DNA from: Archegozetes longisetosus | Taxonomy: Eukaryota > Arthropoda > Arachnida > Sarcoptiformes > Trhypochthoniidae | DNA: 64,000 nt | Direction of reading: 5' to 3' | NCBI GenBank assembly: GCA_018873245.2 | Contig: JAEMBT020000005.1 | Span: 9,746,001-9,810,000, forward strand | In this document: piece after piece, positions 1 to 11,889 of the stretch | How the letters are laid out: every line of letters begins with the position of its first letter | Position numbering within the stretch: position 1 is the first letter of the stretch | The notes under the pieces: generated by a model | Told to the model about the DNA's origin: nothing | The model's input: the letters and a program-made list of their open reading frames with translations, nothing else | Databases searched by the model: none | Program-made: the position numbers and the translations under genes

Positions 1-439
1 CAAGAGTATAGCCAAACGGTACATGCAATCCGAATTGAAGGCATTCGAATAATATTTGTATTAATGGCAATGATAGAGAAAGAACTGAATACAATAAATT
101 GACTTTTTTCATTTTCCTCATCTCTTCAATTGTCAAATTATTGATTATGATCGATTCAATAATCAAGAGTTTCTTATTCTTCATTGAGATAATAATCATC
201 AACAATAATGAGGTAATAAGCTTTGTTAGAGCTGAAAGGACGTAGATATGAACCTGTAATTTGATTTGTTTTTGACTTTTGAAATGTCCAGATGTTTTTA
301 ACAGATATAATAACCAATAGATGATTGTTGAAACCGATAATATTTTGTATAAATAAATGAATGTTTTCTCCAATTTAGAGTACTTTTCGACTTGAATAAA
401 ACCATAGAAACCAAAGACATAAGGAATCAAAATCGACAT
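1..439 (-). CDS. Partial gustatory-receptor-like membrane protein, N-terminal part
   Basis: An open frame starts with ATG at 439-437 and runs without a stop for 146 codons off the left edge of the window. The protein begins MSILIPYVFGFYGF and has hydrophobic helices at about residues 28-48, 68-88 and 122-135, separated by basic loops such as KNKKLL. This is the pattern of the multi-pass chemoreceptors found elsewhere in the window. The composition, the basic loops and the short N terminus fit a seven-helix arthropod gustatory-receptor-like protein, but the diagnostic C terminus lies outside. It could be another multi-pass family. The reading frame is directly seen; the family is inferred. Confidence 0.55.
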   Translation of the reverse strand, partial: MSILIPYVFGFYGFIQVEKYSKLEKTFIYLYKILSVSTIIYWLLYLLKTSGHFKSQKQIKLQVHIYVLSALTKLITSLLLMIIISMKNKKLLIIESIIINNLTIEEMRKMKKVNLLYSVLSLSLPLIQILFECLQFGLHVPFGYTL

Positions 440-1440
440 CCTAATTTTAAACTACCCTAAATTTGTTTTATTTTAAATATCTGAGTTTAAATATGACGAA
501 TTTTTCTCCAGTTTCTATTAAAAATTCTGTAATCACTTATGATAAACAAAACCTTTCTCCTTTGATTTAACTAAATTCCTATTAAAATATCCTACAAAAA
601 ATAGGAATTTATCTACTTTAATGAAAATGTTCAATTGACTCAAAAATAATCAATAGAGTTATTTTATCAAACATGTTATGAAGAATACAAGCAAATGAGT
701 GAATACGAAGAGGACAATTATTTTAATGTACATATGAAACAGAGTATACATTGAAAAATAAATTTGACTAAAAGCACATCACCTCTTAGATTGATTAAAT
801 GCTGATGATCAACGAAATTATGAATAAGTGTTAGTAAATGATTAAAACAAGTAAGAAGCGAATAAGCTTTTTCTATCTTTCGACAATACTTGGTAAGTAT
901 ATAAATAAATCTATAAGTTTTCAAAATAAGAATATACGACAATATCTGCAATAAGTATTCGTCTTAATATGAAATTATAATCTTTTGCTTTTATTAAGTT
1001 ACAAGAAATGAAACTTTTATCTGCTCCAGGGGTTTTAGTGTCTCTTGAACTACACGATATTTATGTGCGAAAAGAAATCTTAAAAATCAGAGACAACTCA
1101 TAAATAGAGTTGCCCACCTTAAAGCATCGACTAAAAAGTCTCTTATAAGTGTAATTAAGTGTTTCCATTTTCCGTATAAGTGGTTCCATATTTTATCAGA
1201 ATAGTAATTCATTTTTAGTATGTTGGTAAACAAGAATTTTTATTTTCAAGTAAACTGTTGTTCTAACAAAATCTCACAAAACTAATGTCTGAGAAATGAA
1301 AATATAAATTTTCATACCATATATCGATAATGTTGACCATCATTAGTATAACAACGTTTAACTCTTTTGTTTAACTCTTCAAGTTATTAATATAAATCTA
1401 ATAATAGTCTCAAAAGTTATTTTCTATTATATTGAGTATC
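440..1440. other. A+T-rich intergenic DNA
   Basis: I see no coding frame, RNA gene or recognisable repeat. Short frames on the minus strand around 718-951 have no recognisable family and look like chance. Confidence 0.5.
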
Positions 1441-2019
1441 GAATATTTGCAAAAACTTATGACCTAAACAGTTCATTAGTTAGTCTGTTGATACCAGTTA
1501 TAAACTCAGTTTAGAATATCTTACTAGGGAGGGTGCGATCTGAGGAAGTCAGATGAAGATATTTTTGATTTCGCATTAATCTGTCACAATAAGATTGACC
1601 AAAACTCAAAAATTCGTGCTTATGAACTCTTGTTATCCGCAATTGACAATATAAAATGCAATCTTTAGCATTGCCTCGTATGGCAGTAATGCCCATTGCT
1701 ACTCATATACATTGAACGCATTGACAAACATTAAAATGAACAGTAAAGCCAACTTTCTATGGCATAAAGCAAAGGCATTACATTAAACATTTAGCCATAC
1801 ATTTTAAGCAATGCTATTGCATTTAGACTATAACAGACGATAGATATAGAATTTGTGAATTTTCAATATTGTGACATAGATTAGTGTCAAATCAAAAATA
1901 TGTTGATCTGACTTCCTCAGATCGCACCCTCCCTAGTAAGATATTCTAAACTGAGTTTATAACTGGTATCAACAGACTAACTAATGAACTGTTTAGGTCA
2001 TAAGTTTTTGCAAATATTC
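1441..2019. repeat. Foldback element with perfect 114-bp inverted arms
   Basis: Bases 1441-1554 are the exact reverse complement of 1906-2019, by eye without a mismatch. The arms flank a 351-base loop (1555-1905) with no convincing gene. A 61-codon minus-strand frame starting in the loop and reading into the left arm looks accidental. No target-site duplication was found. It could be a foldback transposon, a young MITE, a source of hairpin RNA, or an inverted duplication. Confidence 0.8.
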
Positions 2020-3327
2020 AATTGCTTGAAATTCACGTGCGATTATGTATAGTATTTTCAAATTACAAATGTCTAATAGATTTTTAATTGTTACAAATTA
2101 TTCGAATGACACTAGTCTTATTTAATAATTTTCATTTAAATATTAAATTGATTGCAAAAACGTTCCAACTTCGATGAATCACTAAATTAAACTCGTACCT
2201 TCGCAGAAAATGTCTTATACAAAAGTACATATTTTCACGTAAATACTTTTATTATTGCTGTCTGTTCGTTTATCTATACGGAAGTACGGTTTGATCAATA
2301 GTTAACTTATTGGAATTTTCTAGTTAGTTGTGAAAATTCTAGCTTAATTTATAGCTCTGGTATAAAAATATAAAAGTTTGATAATTACTGACTTAGGTCT
2401 TATTATAAGATAAATTGATAATTATCTATAAAATTTATCAATATTTCACTTGTTCAATGACGAGTCTTAAATTTATTCCTTTGAAAGATTACTTTGATGC
2501 TATCTGTTTTCAATTCATGAGATTATTGTTAGCTACACCTTAAACTTTAGATCTGAGTTAATTTAACATTTGTAGGGAATCTAAATTCTTACTTACAATG
2601 CACGAGAATAAAAAATTGCATATTGTAAATATTTTAATAAGAAAAATTAGCCTCTTTTACCAATTAATTTTTTATTTGTTTTAGTAGATGTCAATGTTCT
2701 CTTTAAATCGATGGAGTAGAATTTTTCTCATTATTATCGTGTCAAGATAATCTTATTTAATTATTGGTTTTTGTATAAGTTTAGGTTTGACTGAATGTAG
2801 TGTTGTGTCATGCCTCAAAAGTATCGCAGGCAAAATTTTATGATTAATCTATCATTTGCACACAGTAACTCAATTCATCTTTATTTCGAATTTAAATGCT
2901 ACAATATTCTGTCCACATTTAAGGAATTGATTAGATTGAACAGTTTAAAATTTATTGAGTTACAATTAAATTAGTCTTAGAAAATTTCCTTCTGTCTCTA
3001 ACTTATGAATTTGAACCATCAATGATACGCTTACGACAGAGTTCAGATTAACATCTAGAATAAGATGGCGACGTAACAAGACATTCCTTGTAAAACATAT
3101 TGTGTCAACATTTTGAACAAGATTCTAATGCCTTTTTCTTCTTTTAACACAATAAGCTATGCCTAAGAGGAAGCAAGTGATGATAGGCAAATCTATGATC
3201 AGGTACGTGTCTTTTACGAACCATACTGTTTTCTTAAAACCATACTGACTTAAAAGTCGAGTTCTTTTCAGTTGAAAGTTACTGAATTTAGAATTTTAGA
3301 AATTCTTTCACTTTCATAAAAGTAAAA
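2020..3327. other. A+T-rich intergenic DNA
   Basis: Nothing recognisable was found on either strand. Confidence 0.45.
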
Positions 3328-4112
3328 GGAGAGTTCCGCGGCCCCATAGACCTCGGTCCCCAACCTCCGATTTTGTTGATATTTTTTATACTGATAAAGA
3401 CGCTAAAATTAATGATAGTTTCTGCTTATGACCTTGAGCTTCAACCTATATTATATATGCTAGAAATTTTCAAAGCTCAAAAATTCAAAATTCAATTACA
3501 AGAAAACCGTTAAAGATTTTTGAAGATTTTTTTCACTGAAAATATCAGTATAATCAATAATTTTTACCACCAAAATATAAAAATTATTGATTCAGAGATT
3601 AAAATTTTATAATGAAAAAAAATTTTCAAAAATTTTTTTAAATATGGCGCCCCGAAAGACCCAAACAAAAAATCAAAGAAACTGTAAGATCTAATCGTGC
3701 AGTTTATTTTTATTCAAAGATCGGGTTGGGTCTTTTGGGGTGCCATAGTTAAAAAGACGAAAATCTCTCAATAATATTTTAAGTCGTTTTTTATGTGAAT
3801 GAATGTTAAAAATATTTTTATAATTAGTGTTTACTCAAAATCTTATTCAAACACAAGGTTTCTGTCAAAGAAACATTGATCATTCTCTTGTAATGAATTT
3901 TTGAGCGTCTAAACCCTGAAAATTCAAACAACACATTGTAGACTTTGACATCAAAATTAATACACAAACTACTTTCGATTTTAATCTGATTCAATTAAAT
4001 GAAATTCATAATAGTCAAAGTTTCCAAAAATAAACTGATTTTATTGTTTTATAAAAAAATTAGTTTATACATATCTGAGGGGCCGGGGCCAATATCATTT
4101 AGGAACTCCTCT
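3328..4112. repeat. Possible degenerate foldback element with GC-rich ends
   Basis: Two GC-rich islands in otherwise A+T-rich DNA face each other: a block with GCGGCCCC at about 3338 and one with GGGGCCGGGGCC at about 4079. Both lie next to a GAGTTCC/GGAACTC inverted motif. A second inverted pair lies inside (a GGCGCCCCGAAAGACCC-like block at 3646 and GGGTCTTTTGGGGTGCC at 3727). This suggests an old terminal-inverted-repeat element. No target duplication could be established. Confidence 0.35.
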
Positions 4113-4437
4113 TTGGAGATACTTTTAAAAAATATGAATTACTTCCAAAATGAATGGAAAATTTTTTTCTAAGGCATAAAAATCGATTTTTATCTTAATC
4201 TAATTTTTCTGATAGGTATTGACGTTTTTGAGTGATATAATTATCTATGACATTGAAATCTTTATGTTTAAAACAAATAAAAAAATTACTTTCTATAGAG
4301 GAAACAGCTCACAAATATTACAATATATGAGCAAAATCAGGAAGATAAAACCAAATTAAAAGAAATATCTCAAATCATAAGACTTGTTGGTGTCATGAGT
4401 TTTGAAAAGTATGTCTATTTCACACGCAATGAAAACC

Positions 4438-4446
4438 ATATATAAA
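4438..4446 (+). promoter_or_regulatory. TATA box of the serine protease gene
   Basis: The motif ATATATAAA lies about 45 bases upstream of the protease ATG at 4490. That spacing suits a TATA promoter with a very short 5' leader. Confidence 0.5.
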
Positions 4447-4489
4447 GCCTAAAAATTTGTGTTTGTAAAGTAACTCAAACAAATCTATA

Positions 4490-5397
4490 ATGTCTTTTAT
4501 GTTACCAATACTACTCTTTTTCTTATATTATATTTTATTCGTTAATGGAATTTCTAGATGCGGAGTTCCAGATAATTCTTATTATATAGTCGGCGGCCAA
4601 TCAGCTGAGCCCATGTCGTGGCCATGGATGGCATTATTATCGATTAAATCAAGAGAAATAAAAACTAATGATACAGTTTCTTATAGATGTGGAGGAACAA
4701 TAATTAATGATCGATGGATTTTGACAGCAGCTCATTGTGTCGAAGACGATCCTGGAGAGGAATTATATAAAATTATAATTAAATTGGGAAAACATAGCAT
4801 TTCTCAATTTGAAAGCTCGGAAGTAGATCTGGAATCTAATCAAGTAATAAATTCTAATTTTTAAAATTTAGGTAAAAAATTACTTTTTTCACCAAATAGT
4901 TTATAAAACACGAATATTTTAATGGAGATACTGACATGAATGATATCGCATTAATTAAACTCAATAAAAGTTTGGATTTTTTGGGGATACACAAACATTT
5001 GAAGCCTATTTGTTTGCCTGAAGATAATTATAGTATAAATTCTAGTCTTTGTTATGCCACCGGTTGGGGCGATACTAAATATAATGGCAGTTTTTCAACG
5101 ACTCTACAAGAAGTTAGACTTCCGATAATGAATAATACTTATTGTAGTAAATCGAGAGAGGGTCTAAAGATCAAATATTATCCTGAACTTATGTTATGTG
5201 CTGGTTATGAAGAAGGTGGTAAAGATGCTTGTCAGGGAGATAGCGGTGGACCACTGGTATGTCCAACCGAAGATGGAACTTGGATTCAATATGGAATCAC
5301 TTCGTTTGGAACTAGATGTGCTCTTAAAGGAAGGCCTGGAGTTTTTACAAGGGTTTCGCGTTATGTCAAATGGATTAAAGACAAAATTCGAGATTAA
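4490..5397 (+). CDS. Secreted trypsin-like serine protease (S1 family)
   Basis: There are two exons, 4490-4843 and 4900-5397, separated by a 56-base GT-AG intron with in-phase junctions, giving 283 residues. A signal peptide covers about residues 1-20. The mature domain starts at IVGG (33-36). The catalytic triad is His82 (TAAHC), Asp133 (NDIAL) and Ser233 (GDSGGP). Asp227, six residues before the serine, together with small residues at the pocket walls, predicts cleavage after Arg or Lys. A lone Cys24 in the propeptide probably tethers it to the catalytic domain, as in many arthropod proteases. Oddly, the residues before IVGG are Tyr-Tyr, not the usual Arg or Lys, so activation by a trypsin-like enzyme is unlikely. 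Roles in digestion or haemolymph are possible; the sequence does not decide. Confidence 0.93.
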
Positions 5398-6527
5398 AAT
5401 TAATACTTAAATCTGACGCTTAAAAACCTTATAGTTTCTCATATTTTGTGAATTAAAATTTTTAAATTGAGTTTATTTTATAGAATATAAAAAATATTGA
5501 AATTAAGTAGTCCTCCTAGAATTGTATTAATAGAGTTTTGAAGGAGTAGGCTTAGGGTTTTCATGTCTCCCATTGTTTATTCAGGTATTTGTTCTAAAGC
5601 AGTTAAAGAATCATTTGAGTTGATATAGAAAACAATTTTTAAAATTGCTCAATCTTAAGATTGTCCTATTTGAACAAGAACTATAAATTCATATCCGGGC
5701 TCTTTGAAGTTATGAATTCTATTAAAAGATTTTGATTAGACTTAATGGATTTATAAGGAATTTTCTATCAACTATGCGGATATACTTACATGCCATGCCA
5801 AAACATTTAAAAATAGTTAAAAATTGATAGTAAAACCTATTGCAAAAGAGTGTATTTTTGATAGACTTCACATTATGAATGTCATACGGAGTGAAAGTCT
5901 AATACGAAGATAGGAATAAAGATTCTGATAATTATCAGATGGAATCAGAAGTAATGCGAATACTATATCTCAGAGCCCTCAAGGGTCTAATATATATATT
6001 ATATATTTGGACGATATATTCTACTGTACTTTGGATGACCTGCTTCCAATGCTATGGGGGATGTTGAATTCCTGTATTACTCTCTTGCATTAGCTCCTTC
6101 GATAACTTGATCGTAAACAGCCACAGACGAGGCCTTATGTCTGAATCTTCTGCCTTTATTTATGCTTTTATTCTTGAAGTATCATCGAAGTCGCACGGGC
6201 CCAACTCATGGCTATAAGGGGTTGTTTTAATTCCTCCTATCGATATCGAGTAAAGAAATTTTACATTTAGATGCTTATGTGGTTCGCACAGTCATGCAGA
6301 ATGATTGAAGATCGAATACGAAGTTTTCTCACTGCAGGATGCGTTAAACCGTTGAAAAAATTGAACTTGTTATCGACTTTTGTGTTTTGGGTAAAACTTG
6401 ATAACTAATTACTCGATTTTATGAAACGCCATTATCATTATGTCAGACGCTTTCACTTTCAGGCATGCTATTTCACAACTATATGTTATTATTCTTAAGA
6501 CAATTGAAAAATTGTAGGCAGCTGTGT
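5398..6527. other. Intergenic DNA, partly less A+T-rich
   Basis: No gene is recognised. The stretch 5990-6250 is less A+T-rich than its surroundings, but all frames there are broken and no family could be named. Confidence 0.4.
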
Positions 6528-7110
6528 TATGCAGATATGAATTTTCTGACTTTCATCAGTTTTTCATTCTTTTAAAATAGTTTGTCAAACAGTTATCTTA
6601 GAAATGCTTTACTAACGCTTTCAAGGTTATCATTGCATTAACGTTTGCTATGAAATGCGGTGAATATTTTAAAAGAATAACATTTCAGAACTATTTTGTT
6701 TATATAAGATACGTTTAAAAGACTTGTAAAGACAGTCAGTCTTTAGGCGGAGGCCACGAGGAAAGTACTTCATAATGCCTTTGAGCGAAAGTGAAAAGTG
6801 TTAAAACGAATTTAAAATCTTTTAAAGTGTGAAAACCTTTCAATATGTTTATAATATTTTTATGTATCAACCAAATAATGAAATCACGTTTAAATCTTAT
6901 GCTATATTCCTTTTATGCATTTTTATTAAATAATATGTTCAATATTTTTTATTTTATAAGAAAATAAAGGATTGCAATCAAACAAAGTTTAATATTATTG
7001 CGAATTTAGCAGAAATTTTGTTTCAGAATTCTGGATAAATGATTAATTTTAGCCCCCAGTTATGTGTTTAGGTTTATGAGCTCGAACCAGAACAGCATGA
7101 CAAATGTATC
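6528..7110 (+). repeat. Dispersed repeat D, uninterrupted copy
   Basis: This stretch reappears in inverted orientation at 52600-53437, and its first roughly 100 bases reappear at 60243-60339. Shared landmarks are the TTATGCAGATATGAATTTTC start, a block with AGGCGGAGGCCACGAGG near 6745 and a block with GAGCTCGAACCAGAAC near 7080. This copy has no transposon inside it, so it is the reference for the split copy at 53 and 60 kb. No coding function is seen. Confidence 0.75.
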
Positions 7111-7127
7111 GGAAAGAGTGATCACTA

Positions 7128-7731
7128 AACCGGGAAGGTCGCGCGCTTTCGGAATGCTTTCAAATTCAAACCTAGCTCAAAATATGCTCAAAGACATACA
7201 AAATATCAGGCAATTAACCATTTTTGCAAATGGCCTCCAAATTCTGTAAAAAATCAAGAATTAAAATATTCATTTACTTTTGGTACAAAATTTCCAAATG
7301 GTTTTAACATACAGCCTCTTTGGTCAAGTGGTATTACGTAGGACTCGTATTACTATAGATCTAGGTTCGATACTCTGTCACGTTTTATATATTTTTTTAA
7401 TTCAAAAAAATTTTTTAGTTTCTAAAGTCTAATATATTTGAAACTATTAAACTTCCTTTAACCGGTGGAATATAATAGATAAAGTAATAAATCACAGAAT
7501 CTAGTTAAAGTCAAGTTTATTTTATTCATTTCAAGCAATATTCTATGAAAAGCAAAAAAGTAACAAAAAGTCATTGCAAACAAATTCTTCTTATAAGTGT
7601 AGCCAAATTTTCATAGAATATCATACCATTTGCAAAAATGGTTAATTGCCTGATATTTTGTATGTCTTTGAGCATATTTTGAGCTAGGTTTGAATTTGAA
7701 AGCATTCCGAAAGCGCGCGACCTTCCCGGTT
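7128..7731. repeat. Foldback element with perfect 106-bp inverted arms and tRNA-like loop
   Basis: Bases 7128-7233 are the exact reverse complement of 7626-7731. The arms contain a GC-rich GGTCGCGCGC motif near 7137. The 392-base loop holds a tRNA-like segment with polymerase III promoter boxes. The left arm continues an apparent 61-codon frame from repeat D that I consider accidental. Perfect arms imply a very recent origin, recent gene conversion, or an assembly effect. Confidence 0.8.
7313..7384 (+). ncRNA. tRNA-like pseudogene or SINE head
   Basis: An A-box match TGGTCAAGTGG is at 7321-7331 and a B-box match GGTTCGATACT at 7364-7374, with spacing normal for a tRNA. A run of seven T follows at 7391. 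The T stem and acceptor stem pair badly, so it is not a convincing functional tRNA. It may be a tRNA-derived SINE promoter or a decayed tRNA gene. A structure scan with a tRNA covariance model would decide. Confidence 0.35.
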
Positions 7732-8197
7732 AAGACAATAGTTTAAAATTGTCAAAGCATTTAAGGAAATAGTTATATGTATTTATTGTCAACAAAGACT
7801 CTTGATTTCATTGAACACAAAATTATATGAAAATCGGTGGGGAAATAACTGTTAGTTAGTAAAAATGTTGACTTTTAAACTAAATTAAGTAATAGTTTGG
7901 TTATAAAAATCAATTAATCGGAAGTTAATTTTAACGTTATATTAAAGAAATTTAATTTAATAATCACTAACTAAATACTTCAATTTTCTCCTGAATTTTC
8001 TCATTATAAAAATCCCATAAAACACACTCTCACTTTGGAGCTTTTGTGCAAAAACTTAGCTCAATACATCATTTTATTCAATTTGCATATCAACATTCTA
8101 TCATTCAAATGCATTTTCAAATCAAAAAGACTTATATAACTGTTGATAATAGTTATTCAACAATTTTGTCAACATTTAAGGTTATTTGTATTTTTTA
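7732..8197. other. A+T-rich intergenic DNA
   Basis: No gene or repeat is recognised. Confidence 0.45.
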
Positions 8198-8205
8198 TAT
8201 ACAAT

Positions 8206-8638
8206 TAGGGTGACCAAGTGTCCCGCATTGTGCGGGATTGTCCCACATTTAAGAGTTGTGTCCCGTATACCGTATGCACCCCTTGCGGGACGGAAAATAT
8301 CATATATTTTAATATTTATCTTAACAGGTTTCCACTGTATATTTTTATTTAATGCAAATAATGCAATTTTGTTGTCAACACGTTTCCTATCTTAAAATAT
8401 GTAGAAGTCTTTAGATAAAAAGAGTTTTAGTCCGATTATCTGATACTTTGTTTTCATTCACATCGTGTGTAACTCTTATAAAGTGTAGTTCTTAATCAAA
8501 TCTTTAGTTTATATTTCAGATAACTGTTATTTCAAACTGTTATTTGTAACTTCAATCAGATAAAACTCTTTAAATAATTTTATAAGGGAGCCAAATTTTT
8601 TTGTCCCGCATTTAACAGTTTTTGACTTGGTCACCCTA
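8206..8638. mobile_element. hAT-type MITE, family A, copy 1
   Basis: The 433-bp element starts TAGGGTGACCAAG and ends with the exact reverse complement. It is flanked by a perfect 8-bp target duplication TATACAAT (8198-8205 and 8639-8646), the hallmark of hAT transposition. Subterminal TGTCCCGCATT motifs repeat at both ends. It carries no transposase. Confidence 0.9.
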
Positions 8639-8646
8639 TATACAAT

Positions 8647-8962
8647 TTTGATGTCAAAAAAATTTTGAAATTGCAGTTTCTGTCAATACATTATTTTGAT
8701 GAAATTCAATTGTTTGTCTTTGTATTTCGTAACGTAATGTCATATTTTGATATTAAATTGATATTAAGATATATTGCTGTTCTATTGATTGAATATATTT
8801 AAATAAATTTATTGTATAATTCACATAAAAAATACTTATTATGATTGAGAAAAGCTATTAGTATAAAACAAAACAGACCTCAAGTAAACTGACGTGTTTT
8901 TGAAACAAATTTTCAGATCGTTAGATATTTTTTAGTAAGACAGTCGATTAAATTAATATAAA
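8647..8962. other. Upstream region of chemoreceptor gene
   Basis: This is A+T-rich DNA between the MITE and the receptor ATG. No clear TATA box or other signal could be assigned. Confidence 0.4.
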
Positions 8963-10247
8963 ATGAAGAATCATCCCAAATCTGAAGAATCGAAAATATT
9001 TCCGAAATCTTTTATGAGAATCATTCAATTTTATCGATTATTAGGATATTCGTTCATTGAATCAAACGGTGAAAAAAATAAAACGCTTTCTTCAAAACTG
9101 AAAGAATATTTAATGGTCGGGTATAATTTTTGTATAATTTTTGGCATAGTATGTGCCGAAATCTACTGCACGCCAATAGCAGATCAAGAACTTCGTAATT
9201 ATAGATTCAAACTTTTGATGAGAGCTTTATTTAACATAAACGGTATTCTGATGTGCGTTGATCTCATATGTGGGTATTTATTGCCTTTAATCAAAGGCAG
9301 AAAGTTATTGAGATTAATGAAAACAAAAGATGTCTGTGTTATTGACAGTAACACAAAATTGGCTAAAATACTGATCATTTCAAAGATAATTTTCATGAGT
9401 TCCATTACACTTATCAGTGCTTTGATGGCAATAAATATTCCTATGATTCAAAATATAAAGGCTGATCATAAACTCATGATAACTTTGGTCGGATTCTTAA
9501 TCTTTCCATTATATATGAGTGGAATGTTCGTTATCGCAGTCATTTATAGCTATACGACTTGGATTATAACTACTCAAATCAATAATTTGAAGAATAATAT
9601 ATCAAGAGGTTGGTTATTTTAAAATATTTTTAGAAATAGATTTCAATTGTTCTGGTGCTATTCCTAAAATATGCGTTAGAAAAAATGAACAATTATCTAA
9701 ACTTCAATAGTTTTTAATAGTTTAATAGCAAGTATTCATTTTTATTTGGTTTATTAATTTAGAAATAATTGGATTTAAAGAAATGGAAAAACTTCTAATC
9801 AAACTCATGGAAATAAGATATAAATTACGCGAATTTGAATCATTATTGTCACCATTTCTCCTGGTTTCAATAATAGTAAATACAATGCTAGGCATGTCTA
9901 GCATTTGCTATTTGGTTACTCAGTATCACGACAAAGGCTCTGATCTCATAAGAACTATGATGTCAATCAGTCTTTTCGTATGTCTTATAAAATTAACAAT
10001 TTATTTTTATTTTGGAGAAAAAATTGCCACAGCCTTTAATGAAATGAAAATAAAGTTAGAACAATTTTCTATCTCGGAGAGCTTGTCAAATCATGATTGG
10101 AAGCAATGGATTGCTATCAAAGATCAACAGAATATGTTTAAGTTTTCAATTATGAATCTATTTAAAATGCAACAGAAAACTGCTTTAACAGTTTTCTCGT
10201 TGATCTTACAGTATGCCGTTATCTTAATTCAAACCAGTATTGATTGA
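8963..10247 (+). CDS. Gustatory-receptor-like seven-helix protein (cluster member 1)
   Basis: There are two exons, 8963-9608 and 9763-10247, joined in phase (split Glu codon), predicting 376 residues, the usual length of arthropod gustatory receptors. Hydrophobic helices are spread along the chain: near residues 51-66, 88-105, 135-155 and 170-200 in exon 1, and around the VSIIVNTMLG, ISLFVCLIKLTIYF and LTVFSLILQYAVILIQT blocks in exon 2. The C-terminal YAVILIQT is equivalent to the TYSIILMQT of the 19-kb gene. Unlike the other members, no intron is needed before this last segment. It is expected in the membrane of sensory neurons as a ligand-gated cation channel; the ligand is unknown. No lesion is visible. 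Confidence 0.75.
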
Positions 10248-11339
10248 CATAAATCTGATTAAATGTAAACAAACTCTACTTAGTGTTACTGTGTCTTTTT
10301 TGAAGAGTAAAACAATAGAATTGTTTGATTATGATAATATCAAAAATGTTTTTGTACTATTGTGACTGTTTTCAATGTATCTGTTGATTTTATGCAATAA
10401 AATAGTGAATAGACTACATTGTTTATATTCTGACAACTTCATGGTCAGGTAAGATTTTTAAAACATGCAGCTGTGAACAACATCGATTTGCTCTTCCTCA
10501 TGCTCTTTCTCATGGAAAAATTGTTAAAGCTCTTTCTTTAAAATAACCACAGAATTTATGTATTAGGTCGGGGGGTTAAGATACCTATGGCAACTTTCCT
10601 AATAAAAGTTGATAAAAAAATGGTCGAATTGGTTTTTCTCTATAAAAGTTTTTCCTGGGCTAAAAAATTTCTTTGCCCTAGTAAAAGTATATGTAATGTT
10701 AAAATTTATTCATTCGATATATTTTGAATTTCCTTCGAAACCACTTGATTTAATTGTAATATTCTATATGTTGTATATTTTATTACATATGTTTGAATAA
10801 ATGATCTAACGTTTAAAAGACTGTTTTGTTTCATAATTCTTTTTATTACTTGAATACGATTTTCAATCAATAACTTATTAGAAACTATTAATATAATTGA
10901 GTTATTTCGATTACTTGAATTTTAAAACAGATAGCAGTAAAGAGGAAACCTTTAGATTTAGCCAAATAGCTGCACATAAACTATTATTAGTAAAGTAATA
11001 GTAATTTAGTCTAATTTTAGAATATATCCACTAAAGTCTAATTGTTTTTCTCGACGCTTTTGTCCTTCGTGTCCATAGCTAAGCGCCACGCGATAATTCA
11101 GCCCGACCCAACTAAATCAAGATCTGATCCAACTTAAGTCAGAATGAGTTAGGCAGCCACGTGGGCTAATCTTATTATTTATATTAGATTAACCATATTA
11201 ATTTTAAGTTAGATAGGTTTTGCCTAAGTTAGATTATTTTCATGGCGACTAAGTCTGAACGACACCTATCGAACTTTATATTTCTCCAGACTATGAGTTT
11301 CAAGTATCGTTATAATGATTTTCTGTCTAATGATATGTC
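10248..11339. other. Intergenic DNA
   Basis: No gene is recognised. Around 11100-11230 the sequence has several GTTAGAT/AAGTTAG motifs that belong to the repeat complex to the right. Confidence 0.4.
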
Positions 11340-11889
11340 GGTCTCTAATCGAGGGATGTCAAGTCTCCAGTCCAGGCCTAAAGCCGGGCATTAAACCTCC
11401 AGCTTTTATAGAATTAAGTTAAATTGTTTTTCTCAAGTATTTCATGTAATGTCAAACAGCCCTTATTTTTCGCGAAAAATGAAGGCGGGTCTAGCTGGGC
11501 TAATGGATCTAAGGGGTTTCCAGCCTCCTACCCACCAATGTTATATATCATTGTATTTAGTTCGTCAAGCTGAACATTTTGATACCACACTTGACCACTT
11601 CTGATCCGATCCGAACCTAACCATTTCTGGCCAACTCCCGATGGAAGTGGCTGACTTCGCCAAGTGATATATCATTGGACTCAGGACATCGAACTGAGCA
11701 TTTTGATATATCATTTGATCAATTATCACAAGTAGTTCTCGAGATATCTTTGTTTGGTTTAGTACCTCGTAATGGATAAACCTAGATTTAAAGAGTCGTA
11801 ACCCAAACAAGCCTGATATAAACAAAGGGAGATTAAGTTAGGCCGCCAAGCGTCCTAACCACGGTGGCCAGAAGCGGTCAGTTTAGGAT

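Noticed and set aside
4936-5410. Two overlapping plus-strand frames in the protease region
   Set aside because: The first is exon 2 of the protease, the second a shifted shadow; a single two-exon gene explains both.
7313-7384. A genuine tRNA gene
   Set aside because: A and B boxes are good, but T and acceptor stems do not pair; kept only as tRNA-like.
11100-11230. Telomere-like GTTAG/TTAGAT motifs
   Set aside because: The motifs are irregular and scattered, not a tandem array, and the region is a transposon mosaic.
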